Below, piece by piece: positions 20,688-31,559 of a stretch of 64,000 bases of DNA. Source of the DNA: Cenococcum geophilum 1.58 (Eukaryota > Ascomycota > Dothideomycetes > Gloniales > Gloniaceae). The position numbers were made by a program, and so were the translations under genes. Under the pieces are notes generated by a model that saw only the letters and a list, made by a program, of their open reading frames with translations, made no database searches and was not told the DNA's origin. The stretch is from the NCBI GenBank assembly GCA_001692895.1, contig KV748184.1:1364001-1428000 (forward strand), read 5' to 3'. The number at the start of each line of letters is the position of its first letter. Positions within the stretch are counted from its first letter, which is position 1.

Positions 20688-22740
20688 TTAGTTCTGAGGT
20701 CTTAAACTATAATTCGACGTCTTTAACCGCTTAGGGCAGTAGATTCTGTCTAGTAATATATATAGTTGGTCCTACTAGCCGGTTAAGAAATTTTCTGGCG
20801 ATACTTCCCTTAACATAACAGCACTGTGGCATACCATCTATTTGACTCGGGCATTGGGCGTTAGGCGGCTGCGGGTGTTTGTTCGTGCTAGGGGCAAGGT
20901 AGAGACTTTTATCTCTACCTTTTTAATTTTTCTAATTAAGCCAGTTAAGGTTAATCTTAGTTATTAACACGCCGGTATACCAGATTAAAAGCATTTAAAG
21001 TGTCTTACCTAAACCTATTATATCCGCGAGAAAGGTCCTACCTAGGGTTGTATAATTAAGAAGAGCATAGGTAACACTAAGCAGCTAATATATCTATATA
21101 GCTTTACCCTTTTTCATGCCGTGTAAGTGGAAGGTTGCGTCTTAAAGAGTGTTGCGAACAGTTAACGGAAATAAGAGGAACTGTAGCGCCTTTACCCATA
21201 ATATTGGGTTAATGTATACTTCTCGCATGTCCTTTAGGTAATTAACTTTCTAATTAACCTCCTTAATTTTATCCTCATGCTCGTCTTTCGGTTCCTTATT
21301 AGTTAAAATAGGGTTAATTAAGGCGTTAAAGTGGCGGCGCTCCTATATACGGTTAAGATTAATTTCCCTAATATAAATTAGGTTAGGGTTATTATTTATA
21401 TTCTTAAATAATGTATTAATAAACATTTCGCGATTAGACTTTGGCCATTTATCACACTATCCTTTTATTTCATCCTATGGTATTATCTTAAATATTTATA
21501 TTTTGTCTAGATCTACGCCTTTTAAGAGCTCTAATTTATCTAGTAGGGGCTAGTCTTTACTACTATGGGTCCAGCTACAAGTAGTTTTAATTATAGCCGG
21601 CCGTACGGCTGATGATGCATCAGTAGGTATAGGTGGCGTAGACTTTAGGGTTAACGTAGGCTTTGGATTTAACTGCTTAGGTATAGGTGGCGTGGACTCT
21701 AGGGTTGACTGCTTATAACTACTTTAACCTAGGGTAGGTATATCTATTCTTCTCCTAGTCGGCACCGGTCGTATAATATTAGGGTTAGAGTTAGACTCGG
21801 AATCACCCTTATTAAATCTTATGCCTATAAACATACGTTAGATAACTCTATATAATATTATATAATCTTATAAATTGTAAAATCTCTTACGCTTTGTAAT
21901 CCAATTAGGATCTTTAACTCCAATTATAATTATATTAAGTCCGGCCTTCTTCGCAGAAAGCACCGTAAATACTAGGTTTATATGGTTAAGAATTAGTATA
22001 CTAGTGGTTAGATCTACTATAGTCCAGCCATCCCTATATTTATCTGCCGAGAAGTTTTTACTTATTGCGGCCTGCAGCTTGTTATATCTATAGTAATATA
22101 TATTAATTTTCTCTGGAGAATCGGATAATAGATGCTTATACTTAGTTTTTAATACAAATCCGTATGGAATGGGGGCCCTAGTAAATGGCGTTTTGTCTAG
22201 GTAACTATACACAGCAAAGCTCATTTCATAGAATGGTGTAAGTATGGTATTTAGCTGTTGTGGGGCTTTAATAGATAGATTACCGAGCACCTGGGCAGCC
22301 TTGGAGGTTGCCCTTAATCTAGATAAGTCGATAGACTGCTCTCTAGAAGACAAGGCGCTACGCTTTTAAATAGCATCAGTTATCGTAACCTTTACGCCTT
22401 TACGTCTGTTGGTTGTTACGTGTCGCTATATAGATTTTTTAGCGGTAATAGCGAAAGCTTTAAACTCTGATGGTAGATTAGATCTCTTAAATACATGCCT
22501 ATACTTAGTGTTAAGAAGGTTAAAGACTATATACTTAACTCCATTTCGCATAGGTCCGGACGTTGGCAACCTACCGCTAGACACTTTATTGATTTCGCTA
22601 GCATAGTATTAGAGGATTTCGCTATATATTTTTTCGTTAATTATAAGTCCTTACTACAGCTTTAGACCACTTATTTGCGATAAGTTCTTATTAGTTACAG
22701 TAGTTAAGTACTAACTAAATTCTAGATATGGCGCCGCCAT
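20688..22740 (-). pseudogene. SNF2-like ATPase, N-terminal part
   Basis: From ATG 22740 one frame runs about 690 codons on the minus strand to the MULE junction. It is interrupted by TAA/TAG at Gln-type positions; the longest open piece is 21868-22353. The N-terminal region is unknown to me (MAAPYLEF..., FNLLNTKYRHVFKRSNL). A Pro/Thr-rich repeat follows (STPPIP twice, about 21610-21700). Near 20997-21030 is LADIIGLGKTL, the Walker A/motif I of SNF2-family ATPases (usual form ADEMGLGKT). The segment GPTIYITRQNLLP near 20730-20770 corresponds to motif Ia. The downstream part lies inverted at 13735-14879; the helicase C-terminal half is not in the window. SNF2 proteins remodel chromatin or process DNA; which subfamily this is remains open. 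Confidence 0.72.
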
Positions 22741-23189
22741 TATAGTTAGGGACCCTATATATTTATAAGCGGGTGAAAGCTTAATATAGAATAGTATAGA
22801 GTGACTTATAAAGATAGTGGAGCGGATAATATATTAGACAATTAGTAATAATATAACAAGATAATCCTAATAGTTATAATAAGAAGGTGTACTAATAGTG
22901 TTAACTTAAAATAATAGCGGATGCTAACGAGAGCGATTTAAGAGTAATATAAGAAATAGAATGGAATGCGAGTCTTAACGTAAGAAGTAGGATAAGATAT
23001 AAGCTTTAATGTAGGTAGTAGAACAAAATATAAGACTTGGAGTAAGAAACGGAACGAAAGGTGCGTAGCAAGACGAGATATAAGATTTGCGCTGCTAACT
23101 AAGTAAATAATAATAAGAGAGCTAATAATTCTATTCTTCGTGTTGTAACTAGTTAGTAAAGTAGCTTTAGAGAGGTAGGGAAACAAGTT
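22741..23189. other. Upstream region of the SNF2 relic
   Basis: AT-rich, no gene supported. Purine-rich plus strand with loosely repeated words such as gataagatataag and aacgaaag near 22940-23090. The minus-strand open frame here is a by-product of that composition. Confidence 0.4.
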
Positions 23190-23516
23190 TAGGACAATCT
23201 AAGATATTAAAAAATGTCTAAGATTATACGAAAAAGTGAAATATAATATGGCATTTTATTCCATAAGTGTAAGGTAAGGTAAAATGCATAGTAGAGAGAG
23301 GTAGGGGGATAATCTAAGACATTATNAAANGTCTAAGATTGTANNAAANAAAGTNAAATATAATATAGTATTTTATCCTATAAGCGCAAGATAAGGTAAA
23401 GTATATAGTAGAGAGAGGTAGGGGGATAATCTAAGACATTATGAAAAGTCTAAGATTGTATAAAACAAAGTAAAATATAATATAGTATTTTATCCTATAA
23501 GCGCAAGATAAGGCTT
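23190..23516. repeat. Tandem repeat, about 116 bp x 3
   Basis: gagagaggtaggg recurs at about 23173, 23294 and 23410, each followed by aatctaaga..., gtctaagatt and ttttat.c.ataag. The second unit contains several ambiguous bases. Not coding. Confidence 0.85.
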
Positions 23517-24069
23517 TAGGATACCCTTTTACCTAAAGTATAACCTATTTTTAAGCTATATCACTAACAAAGCAACTTTTTTTAGGTAAGCTGTTACGTC
23601 TACTATATAGGTAACCTAAAACTAGTATCCTAGATCCCACTTATAGCTACTACGCCTTATATCAAAGATATTCGCTAGACTTATTTATATATAGGTCCTA
23701 TAGTCCAAATTATATATTAAGCTATCTATAACATAGCTATTGTCACTCTAGCCCTATAACACCGTACTCTTATTTATACGCCTTTTTCTTCTATTTCCTG
23801 CCATTATCCGCTTAATCTTTTAAACTTCTATAACCGCCTAAACCGACACCATAGCCTCTTTATCTTTAAAAACACAACTATATTAAGCTTGGCTTAGCCT
23901 TAATTTCTTTTTAAAAACACAGCTACGTTAAGCTTGCCTCGGCCTTAATTTCTCTAAACGCATACTGCCTAGAAATATATCCCGCCTTATATAACTACTA
24001 TAAGCTCTACCTACAATATGGCGTCTGGTGCCCTAGCGCGGAGCGGGCTTTCTTAAAAGCTGTATTATA
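23517..24069. other. Leader of the Plavaka relic, no gene
   Basis: Includes a roughly 45-bp direct duplication (aaaacacaactatattaagc at about 23868 and its variant at about 23913, each followed by ccttaatttct). No gene seen. Confidence 0.5.
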
Positions 24070-24720
24070 ATGCCTTCTAGAGACCAGACACCTAAAGCTT
24101 CTTTAGCCGCTATAAATAAGGGAGATGCCAATATACAGATTAACGGTGGTATACTGGGTGGAGATGGCCCTAATCTTTATAAGCTAGGGTGGGATGTTAA
24201 GGTTAAGCTAGCCAATCTACAGACTGACCCAAATAACCCGTTCTTTTCTACTAAATTATTTAAAGAGCTCTAACTGTATTTTAGCTCTCCGCACCCTAGT
24301 AGTATATAGGCTTGTACTAATATGTCTATTTAATAGGAAACTGGAGGTGTTAAAAGGAATTCTAGAAATAAACTTTTGAAAGCCGTTAAAGATAAGCAGT
24401 TAGCCTACAAGATACGGGCTTTCTATTTAGTTACTTCGCGGGCTTTAAATCATCTATATTATTGCCGATACCTATTATCTGGCCTAACTCTCTAGCATTA
24501 CCCTAACGACGAATATAAGACTTCTAGGCGGCAGCTCAAGTTAGACATTAGTTAGAACTCTATATACTTAAGACTAGATATTATAGTTCCAAGTACTAAC
24601 TTATTTAGTTATCTTAACTTAACTAGCACTACCCTTAATCCTCCCTTTTTTTTTGCCACGGCTTATATAGAAATAACGGAATTGTAGGTCTAAATAGCTA
24701 ACATTATTAGGCTCTGTAAC
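24070..24720 (+). pseudogene. Unrecognised degenerate ORF
   Basis: ATG 24070 opens 67 clean codons (MPSRDQTPKASLA..., INGGILGGDGPN), then the same frame continues past RIP-type stops to about 24720 with KAVKDKQLAYKIRAF and a serine/asparagine-poor, aromatic stretch. It lies upstream of the Plavaka transposase in the same direction and could be a second protein of that element or the remnant of a separate gene. I do not recognise it. Downstream, 24835-25010 holds a partial tandem duplication (cttaaacttagtgttaagct). Confidence 0.4.
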
Positions 24721-25259
24721 ATTAATGGTAAATAATATCTTCGCCGTAGCTATGGTCCTATAGCTATCGCCTAAGAATACTATATATTGTTATTTAGACG
24801 GATAAAAGTTTTTTGGGTACTATTAAGTCTTTAATTTATAGTTTGGCTGCTTTAGACTCTTTTAAGTCCTTAAACTTAGTGTTAAGCTTAGTATTAAGCT
24901 AGTTATATTTACGCTTTAGCGTCTAGTTCGGTTGCCTTGGACTCTTAAGTTCTTAAACTTAGTATTAAGCTAGTTATACTTACGCTTTAGTATAACTAGT
25001 TCTGGCGAGAAAATAAGAGGTATACTCTTAGCAGCTATAAAGCCAAGCCACTTAGATTAAATACCGGCAATTAACCGTTAGTACTATAATACGCACTCTT
25101 TACGCCTAGAAATAATACCACATTGTTTAATATATAATTAGCGATAATATAGCGGAGCTATCTATGGTATTCTTATACCCCTAAGAGTTACGGCGGCCTT
25201 ACCAACACCTATAGTGCTGTAAAAGGCGGCTGCCTAGCCACTAACACGTCTATAAAAAA

Positions 25260-28200
25260 AACACGTAAAGAGAGATATAACACTCGCACGTTTATTACGG
25301 CCCGACTACTTATAATTCGCGATTAATTCCACCACTCTAACTAGTTAGATAACGCGTAATTACAATTAGACGGTATAAATATGGATACTAATAAGTATAC
25401 TCCGGTAGTGGTAGAATATAAGTAAAATGCCCACCCGGTGCCTTTGTGCGGTATACTACATTAGAAAAGCGTCCTATTGTTATTATTATTACTTAGAGTA
25501 GAGATATTTAAAGCAACTAAGAATATAAAGGCGGGTGAACTAATTTCGTGCGAGACCGATAATAATATATAGTAAGTTAACCAGATAATTTTAGATATTA
25601 CTATATAATAACACGACAATAGCCAAAGTATACTATATAATCCTTTTTATTTAGAGTTTAATTACGCCTTTTCAATATAGCTGCACCGCATTTGCTGCAT
25701 AAAGGGAGACGTTAACGCACTGCTTAAAGACACCCGCCTTAGCCTACTTTATAGCCTACTTAGCTTCCAATCTATAAATTAATGGGAGGAACTAATTACC
25801 GCTATTCTATTTGGCATATAAGACAAATAATAGCTCTAATTAGAGTGTAAGATGGAATTAAATATTAAAGGCTCTAAGTAGAGGAAATACTATATTCTTT
25901 ACTAGGATATTATAAATGTAATTGCCTTTCTAATTAACCATTGACCCTTTAAAGATGCACTAATATATGCACCAAAGAGACTCTATAATGCCAATAACCA
26001 CTAAGTCTATAATAAGCTATATAGTAGTGACTAGTAGTGGGAGACATAAGGTAAGGTTCCTAGCGGTGCTATAGTAGTTTCTATACTTATAGCAGTCGAT
26101 AAAACCCAGCTAATAATGCACTATGGTAACAAATCGGCCTAGCCGGTATATCTTACCATTGGTAATTTTAACCGACAAGTTTAACGCCAACAGATATCCC
26201 CCACAAATATTCTTATTAGTTTTATGCTAGTTATTAAAGAAAAGGATAATAATATAAAAAGTAAAGTATATTATAAGGCGATGAGAACTATACTTAAATG
26301 TAAGTCCTGCTTTAGTATTCTAACGCTATATTCCATAAACTAAAATATAATAATAATTAAGCATCTTGTAGAAAGCGGCATAGACCTTTAATATACGGAT
26401 AATTTTGTGCGATAATGTTATCTAATTATATATAGAATAATAGCAGACTATAAAGAATAAGTGCTGCTTATAGGTGTTAAAAGCTAATAGCACTACACTA
26501 TATGCCAGGTCCCCCCTTTAAAGCGTAAGAACTTAACTAAGAAATAATACCCGCTACGCACCTATAAGGAGATAAGAAGATAGATTAAACGCTAGCAACT
26601 AGAAAATATTCTTTTATCCTTAGATAACTAGGTATACCTAGTAGAATGTTTTATATAGTACTATCGCCTATTTAATATCCATAAGGGCATAATAGTAGAT
26701 GTTCTATATTAGCTTCTAAAGGGTATTGTTATGTAACTTATTAAATAGGTATAGAAACTGGTAGGCAATGTCATCTAGCTAAAAAGAAAGAGAAGAGGGA
26801 TAAAGATAACTACAACAAATATATCTGCGGAGACTTAGCTTAATTAGCGTTTTAGATAAGTCCTAGCTTTTATGGGGCTAAAACAATTTAATAATCTGTT
26901 ATTTAGTAAAGTTACTTAATGGACAGGTAATAAATAAAAAGCTATAGTTCGTTAACTTGTTACTGTGCTAGCCCTACTGCTGTCGTCTAGGGAACTATAT
27001 ACTATGCATTTTATAAGAGCCGTATACAACTTTATTATTATAGCTTAGTATTACACCTATAATGAGGAGACACTACGATATATACACCACGCCCTATATT
27101 AAATTAATATGCTTAAAGGCGTGTTTTAAAGTTTCCGTCTAAAGGCAAAGGATTCTAATATAGGCCATTTTAATATACTAAAATTCCATGCCCTTATATA
27201 TTTTAAGGAAAATATCCGCCTATATGGATGCGTAGATGGGTACTACACTAGCGTAAATGGCGAAGCTGGACACTGTTATATTGTTAAGGCGTTTTATAAC
27301 TTAATAAATAAACGGGATTTACTATCTTAAATCTGCTCTTACAATTTAAGATAGGTAGTAGTACTAGTAATAGAAGACGAAATAGCTTTCATAAATAGTG
27401 ATTCTGTACTACAGTCTTCCCAGCGTTTAAAGGTATAGGTTACTTAACTAATATAGCATTTAGCAGTTACAAAGCTTTGGTAGCCTTTAGAAGATATAAA
27501 TAGGGCAACGGATCTTGTCTAGAGGCGTCTTAGGTTAAAGATATAGCTTTATATATCTTATATAGCAAACTACTACAAAATCCTAGGGTTTCTAGACGGC
27601 ATTGCGGTATTTGTCTAAGAGTATAGGCGAAAACTATAAGGCGAACGTGCCTAGAACTCTAATATAGACTAAAAAAAGAAGAATCCTTTATGGGTTAAGC
27701 GCCTGCTTGTTAAAATACATCTATTTATCCGCTATTAGAAATAAGACGGAAAAAATACAATCGACCTTAAGGCCTAAATTAGTGAGGTAGTACGTTATAT
27801 ACTAGATTAGTAATGTTCTAACTAGTAAAGGCGTAATTACGTATAGGTTTAAGAGTATATAGATAACGACGACCGTATTAAAAAGGGCCATATACCGTTA
27901 GGTGGAAGACTTATAGGCTAGCTTTAGCTAATTGTTACTGTTCTAGATATTAAAAGGTTAGATAAGTATAGTGTATATATATAGTATACTAGAGCTATAG
28001 TAGAGCTGCTTTAGCCATTAAATCATGGACTGCCGCATCCAACATACGGTATGGTTAAGGTAAAAAGGTAGCCGCGCTTAAGCGTAAATACTAGGCAAGT
28101 ACTTAGAGGTGGTTGCTTTTATTTAATACTATCTATTCTATAAAGCGCGCATATTGTTCTAGCCGCTACTTCTTATCCAGATTTATACTATATTAATAAT

Positions 28201-28330
28201 TATATTAATTAGGACTAATACAATACTCTATACTCAGATAACTTTCTTAAAGAAGGAACCCGCATTGCGTTATTATATAGAAGCTAGGATAAATAGCAAA
28301 AGCAGCTAAGCTAGTATAGAACCTATATAA
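25260..28330 (+). pseudogene. Plavaka-type transposase (degenerate)
   Basis: Read with TAA/TAG as Gln/Trp, the plus strand shows the conserved blocks of fungal Plavaka transposases in order. A block with APKRLYNANNHQVYN near 25965-26010 is followed by a tryptophan/GATVV region. AVDKTQLIMHYGNKSA (about 26090-26140) corresponds to the family's SSDKT...TGN. YLTIGNFNRQVRRQ-like follows near 26150. DYKEQVLLIGVKS (about 26450-26490) corresponds to DYPEQ..I.GV. A long helical region leads to RAVYNFIIIAQYYTYNEETL (about 27015-27070). NILKFHALIYF...GYYTSVNGEAGHCYIVKAF (about 27175-27295) corresponds to the PKLH...YNTE..ERLH..FAK block. Frames shift in places. The encoded enzyme would cut and paste the element; it is inactive here. 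Confidence 0.75.
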
Positions 28331-28412
28331 GACTATATAGGACTATATAAGATTATATAAGATTATATAAGATTGTATAAGATTATATAAGATTATATAA
28401 AATTATTTTGAT
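28318..28412. repeat. Short tandem repeat (gattatataa, about 10-12 bp)
   Basis: Eight or so units of ga[c/t]tatata[a/g] in a row, directly after the last readable transposase codons. Confidence 0.85.
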
Positions 28413-28489
28413 CCTAATATATATTATAAGCTAGTATACTATAGGCTAAGAAAATAGTAAAAATTTATTTGCGTAATTAGTATATAACT

Positions 28490-28830
28490 TTAAAATAATA
28501 TATTATATTACCTTAATTGCATATTAAGGAATGTGCAGTTAGCTTTTAAAGTTATTAAATTAGTTAACTGCGTGTTATTTAAATTTTAAGNTAGTTAATT
28601 GTATGTTAAGGAATATGCAGTTAGCTTTTAAAGTTGTTAAGTAGGTTAACTGCGTGTTATTTAACTTTTAAATATATTAAGTTGGTTAATTGCGTATTAA
28701 GTTAGTTAAGTTGCATATTAAGTTGGTTAATTGCGTGTTAAGTTGGTTAAGTTGTATATTAAGTTGGTTAATTGCGTGTTAAGTTGGTCAATTGCGTGTC
28801 AAGTTGGTTAAATTGCATATTAATTACGCG
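28490..28830. repeat. Tandem array of ttaattgcgtgttaagttgg-like units
   Basis: Two longer units (about 75 bp, containing gttaactgcgtgttattt) are followed by at least seven 20-22-bp units alternating gcgtgttaagttggtta and gcatattaagttggtta. Position suggests subterminal repeats of the Plavaka element. One ambiguous base near 28591. Confidence 0.8.
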
Positions 28831-28849
28831 AAACGCGAAAAACAAAGTC

Positions 28850-31172
28850 TACTTAAATCTCATCCTGTGAATATTTTCCCGATGTAGACACGCTAATTAA
28901 GAAGATTTAACTTCCTAATACCCTAACTAAGAATAAGGTTCTTTTGGAAAATAATAAAGAAGTATTTAAACCGTTAATTTAAGAGGAAGACAATGACGTT
29001 AATAATAAGCCAGTTTGAACCTTTAATAAGTTAGCCGATCTTAAGCTTATAAGAGCTCTTAAAGATATATATTATACGCTACCTCCAACGGAAAAAGATG
29101 AAGAATCTCTATGTGCCTTTTACGTTAAGTATCCTATAAAGTTAGATATACAAGATACTAATTAAAACATTATTTAACGAATGGGAGACGGGTGTTATAC
29201 TTAGGGGGTGTTTAATAACTCGGTTAAAGACTTGTTTAAGAAAGCCTGTAATAATAGGTTTAAAGACTTTATTACTAAAAGGATTACTTTAGCCTATCAC
29301 GGCGCCTTCTTAGCAGGAAGGAAGTTTAACCTTAATAGTTAACTTAATAATAGCAAGCTGAAATTAGGTAGAATACGCGATATTAGATTATAAAGGAAGA
29401 ACCTACCTCCGCCACCTTAGTTAATTTAGGACCTTAATACGCACCCTCTTTAAGATCAGTTCCAAGAGGCTTAACAAGCCTATCTCCAATCTTATTATTA
29501 AATGAGGTCGTTTTAAGAAACAGATAAGAAGTACGCAAAGGGACAGCAGGTCCTTAGCTTAATGTGGGTGTTCGTCTATAAGACGGACAAGTATAGGTTT
29601 CTCTAGAAATGTAAGGCACGCTTAGTAGTATACGGAAATTAATAGGCCCTAGGAGACCTACCTATAAGAGCTACTACATTAGCTAGTACAACCTTTTAAA
29701 CCCTTATAGCGATTACCGCAAAATTTAACCTAGAGACAACACAGATAGATATAGTTAATGCGTTTGTCTATTGCGATCTTGACGAGGTTATCTATATAAA
29801 GCTACCGCTAGGGTTTAATAAAGGAAAGACAGATAAAGTACTGCGCTTAAGAAAAGCCCTTTATAGACTATAACGATCACCACTACTATAGCAGAAGAAT
29901 CTCACGAGCTCGCTGACAGAATTGGGTTTTAAAGAGGTACCCTAGGAGCCGTGCGTCATGCTAAAAGGGGGAATAGTCGTCTTCTTCTATGTCGACGATA
30001 TTGTCTTCTACTACCGAAAGACAGATAAGAAGAAGGCTTAAGAAGCGATTAAGAAGCTGAGTAAGGAATACCAGATAAGTACCCTTGGAGAGCTAAAATG
30101 GTTTCTAGGAATCTATATACTACGCGATTATAGCTAGAGGCTCCTATAGCTATCCCAGGAAGCCTATATTAAGAAGATAGCTAATTAGTATAAGATAGAT
30201 CTTAATGGGCGTCTTCCAGATACTCCTATGGCTAAATTAGAACTTTTACCTACTAATTACCAATTAATCTATCTGACGCGTCCGTCCCCTAATATAAACC
30301 TATTAGTCTGTCCTATATCCCTACTAGCTTCTACAATACTATATTAGAGAAAACTGGGTTTAGTACTTTATACAGCTACTATAACGCGTCCGGATATTGC
30401 CTTTATAGTATTACAGCTGGTAAGGTTTAATTAGGACCTAAGCTAAGAGCACTATTAAGCGGTAGATAGAGTTATCTAGTACCTATATAGCACGAGGAGC
30501 AGAGCAATCTACTATAGAGGAGATAAGGAAGGAATAAATGGTAGAGGGAGAGATAAAGGAATACGCGACTAAGGATGAGACGACGGAGACGGTAGAAGTA
30601 AAGCGTAATTATTTATCTGTGCTAGCGACGTATTATTTGCGGATAACTCTGTTAATAGAAAGAGCTTACAAGGATATATTATAAAGCTATTTAGGGGACC
30701 GATCGCCTAAAGAGTAAATAAGTAGGGTACTATTACGATGTTAAGCATAAAAGCTAAGTTATTAGCCCTATCACAGACAGTAAAGGAAGCTATCTTTATT
30801 AGTAGGCTATTTAAAGCAATAACATTACACCTAAATGAGCCCTTAATTATTAACTGCGATAATGTTTAGACACTCTAACTAATTATAGAAGATACGGTAA
30901 AGCTAATTATAAAGCTCCAACACGTTAACATCTATTAACACTAGTTGCGTTAAGAATACGTAATAAGACGAGTGCTATTACAATGGAAAGCGATAAAGGA
31001 GATAATTGCTAATAGACTTACGAAGGCCCTGCCTAAGTAGAGGTTTTAAAGCTTCGTTAATATGATTGGAATGGTGGATATTAAGGAGTAGCTAAATAAG
31101 GAGAAGCAGCTGGAGGACCTAAGGGATAGTATTAGAGTAAGATGGAAGGATTTAGATAAGATTAGAGTTTAA
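28850..31172 (+). pseudogene. pol: Ty1/copia polymerase fragment (reverse transcriptase and RNase H)
   Basis: The plus strand carries the region after integrase, then a copia-type reverse transcriptase: DIVNAFVYCDLDEVIYIKLP near 29755-29815, FFYVDDIVF with intact catalytic YVDD at 29988-29999, and LGELKWFLGIYILRDY near 30085-30130. TRPDIAF lies near 30390. RNase H follows (SIKAKLLALSQTVKEAIF near 30745-30800), ending at TAA 31172. The sequence before about 28850 is replaced by the tandem array, so gag and integrase are missing. Stops are RIP-type. The copia assignment rests on the VNAF and YVDD blocks, which differ from gypsy. Confidence 0.85.
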
Positions 31173-31341
31173 TTAACGCATTAATGAGCACGAGAAGGGT
31201 TATTAAGGCGCTAGCTATAAGCGAGCTAATAGCGATTTTCTATTTTAGGGATGGAAAATCCTAATTAGTTGGCAGAAGTTGGCAGAATTTGGTAGGAAGG
31301 TAGTTAGCTTTAACCTTAAAGAGCTCAAAGCTAAGGGGATG
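31173..31341. other. Copia 3' untranslated region with shared hairpin
   Basis: Holds the motif gattttc...gaaaatc (about 31227-31253) with flanks like those at 4504-4552, a duplicated ttggcaga, and a short purine tract ctaaggggat just before the LTR-like start. Confidence 0.6.
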
Positions 31342-31492
31342 TGTTAGATAATCTGTATTCTCTAGAGGCGTAGACCGTGCACGAGTTACGTACATTGTAA
31401 ACCTCTTTATCTAAGCCCGAGGGCCCTAGGTCCAAGGCCAATTAACTAAAAGACAAGATCATCAATTAATTAACCTATTTTATTAATAAACA
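31342..31492 (+). repeat. Probable copia 3' LTR
   Basis: tgttagataatctgtattct, directly after a purine tract, is a typical copia LTR start. The end is placed at the first suitable CA (taataaaca, 31492). No second LTR is in the window, so length is tentative. Confidence 0.5.
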
Positions 31493-31559
31493 GCTTAATA
31501 TAAGCTTCGTGACAGCTATAATAAGGCAAAGTCTAAAGTATCTAGTTTCTTCTCGTTAA

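Larger units (their letters stand above)
23517..28850 (+). mobile_element. Plavaka-type (CACTA-related) DNA transposon, decayed
   Basis: Defined by its transposase relic (25260-28330) plus flanking non-coding sequence ending in tandem arrays. I could not find terminal inverted repeats or a target duplication, so both borders are approximate. The right border is placed where copia coding sequence begins. Confidence 0.55.

Noticed and set aside
22938-23186. 82-codon minus-strand open frame
   Set aside because: Low-complexity Leu/Ile/Tyr/Ser composition from purine-rich repeats, no recognisable features.
28490-28830. Possible CRISPR-like array
   Set aside because: Units are directly tandem with no unique spacers, in a fungal transposon context.
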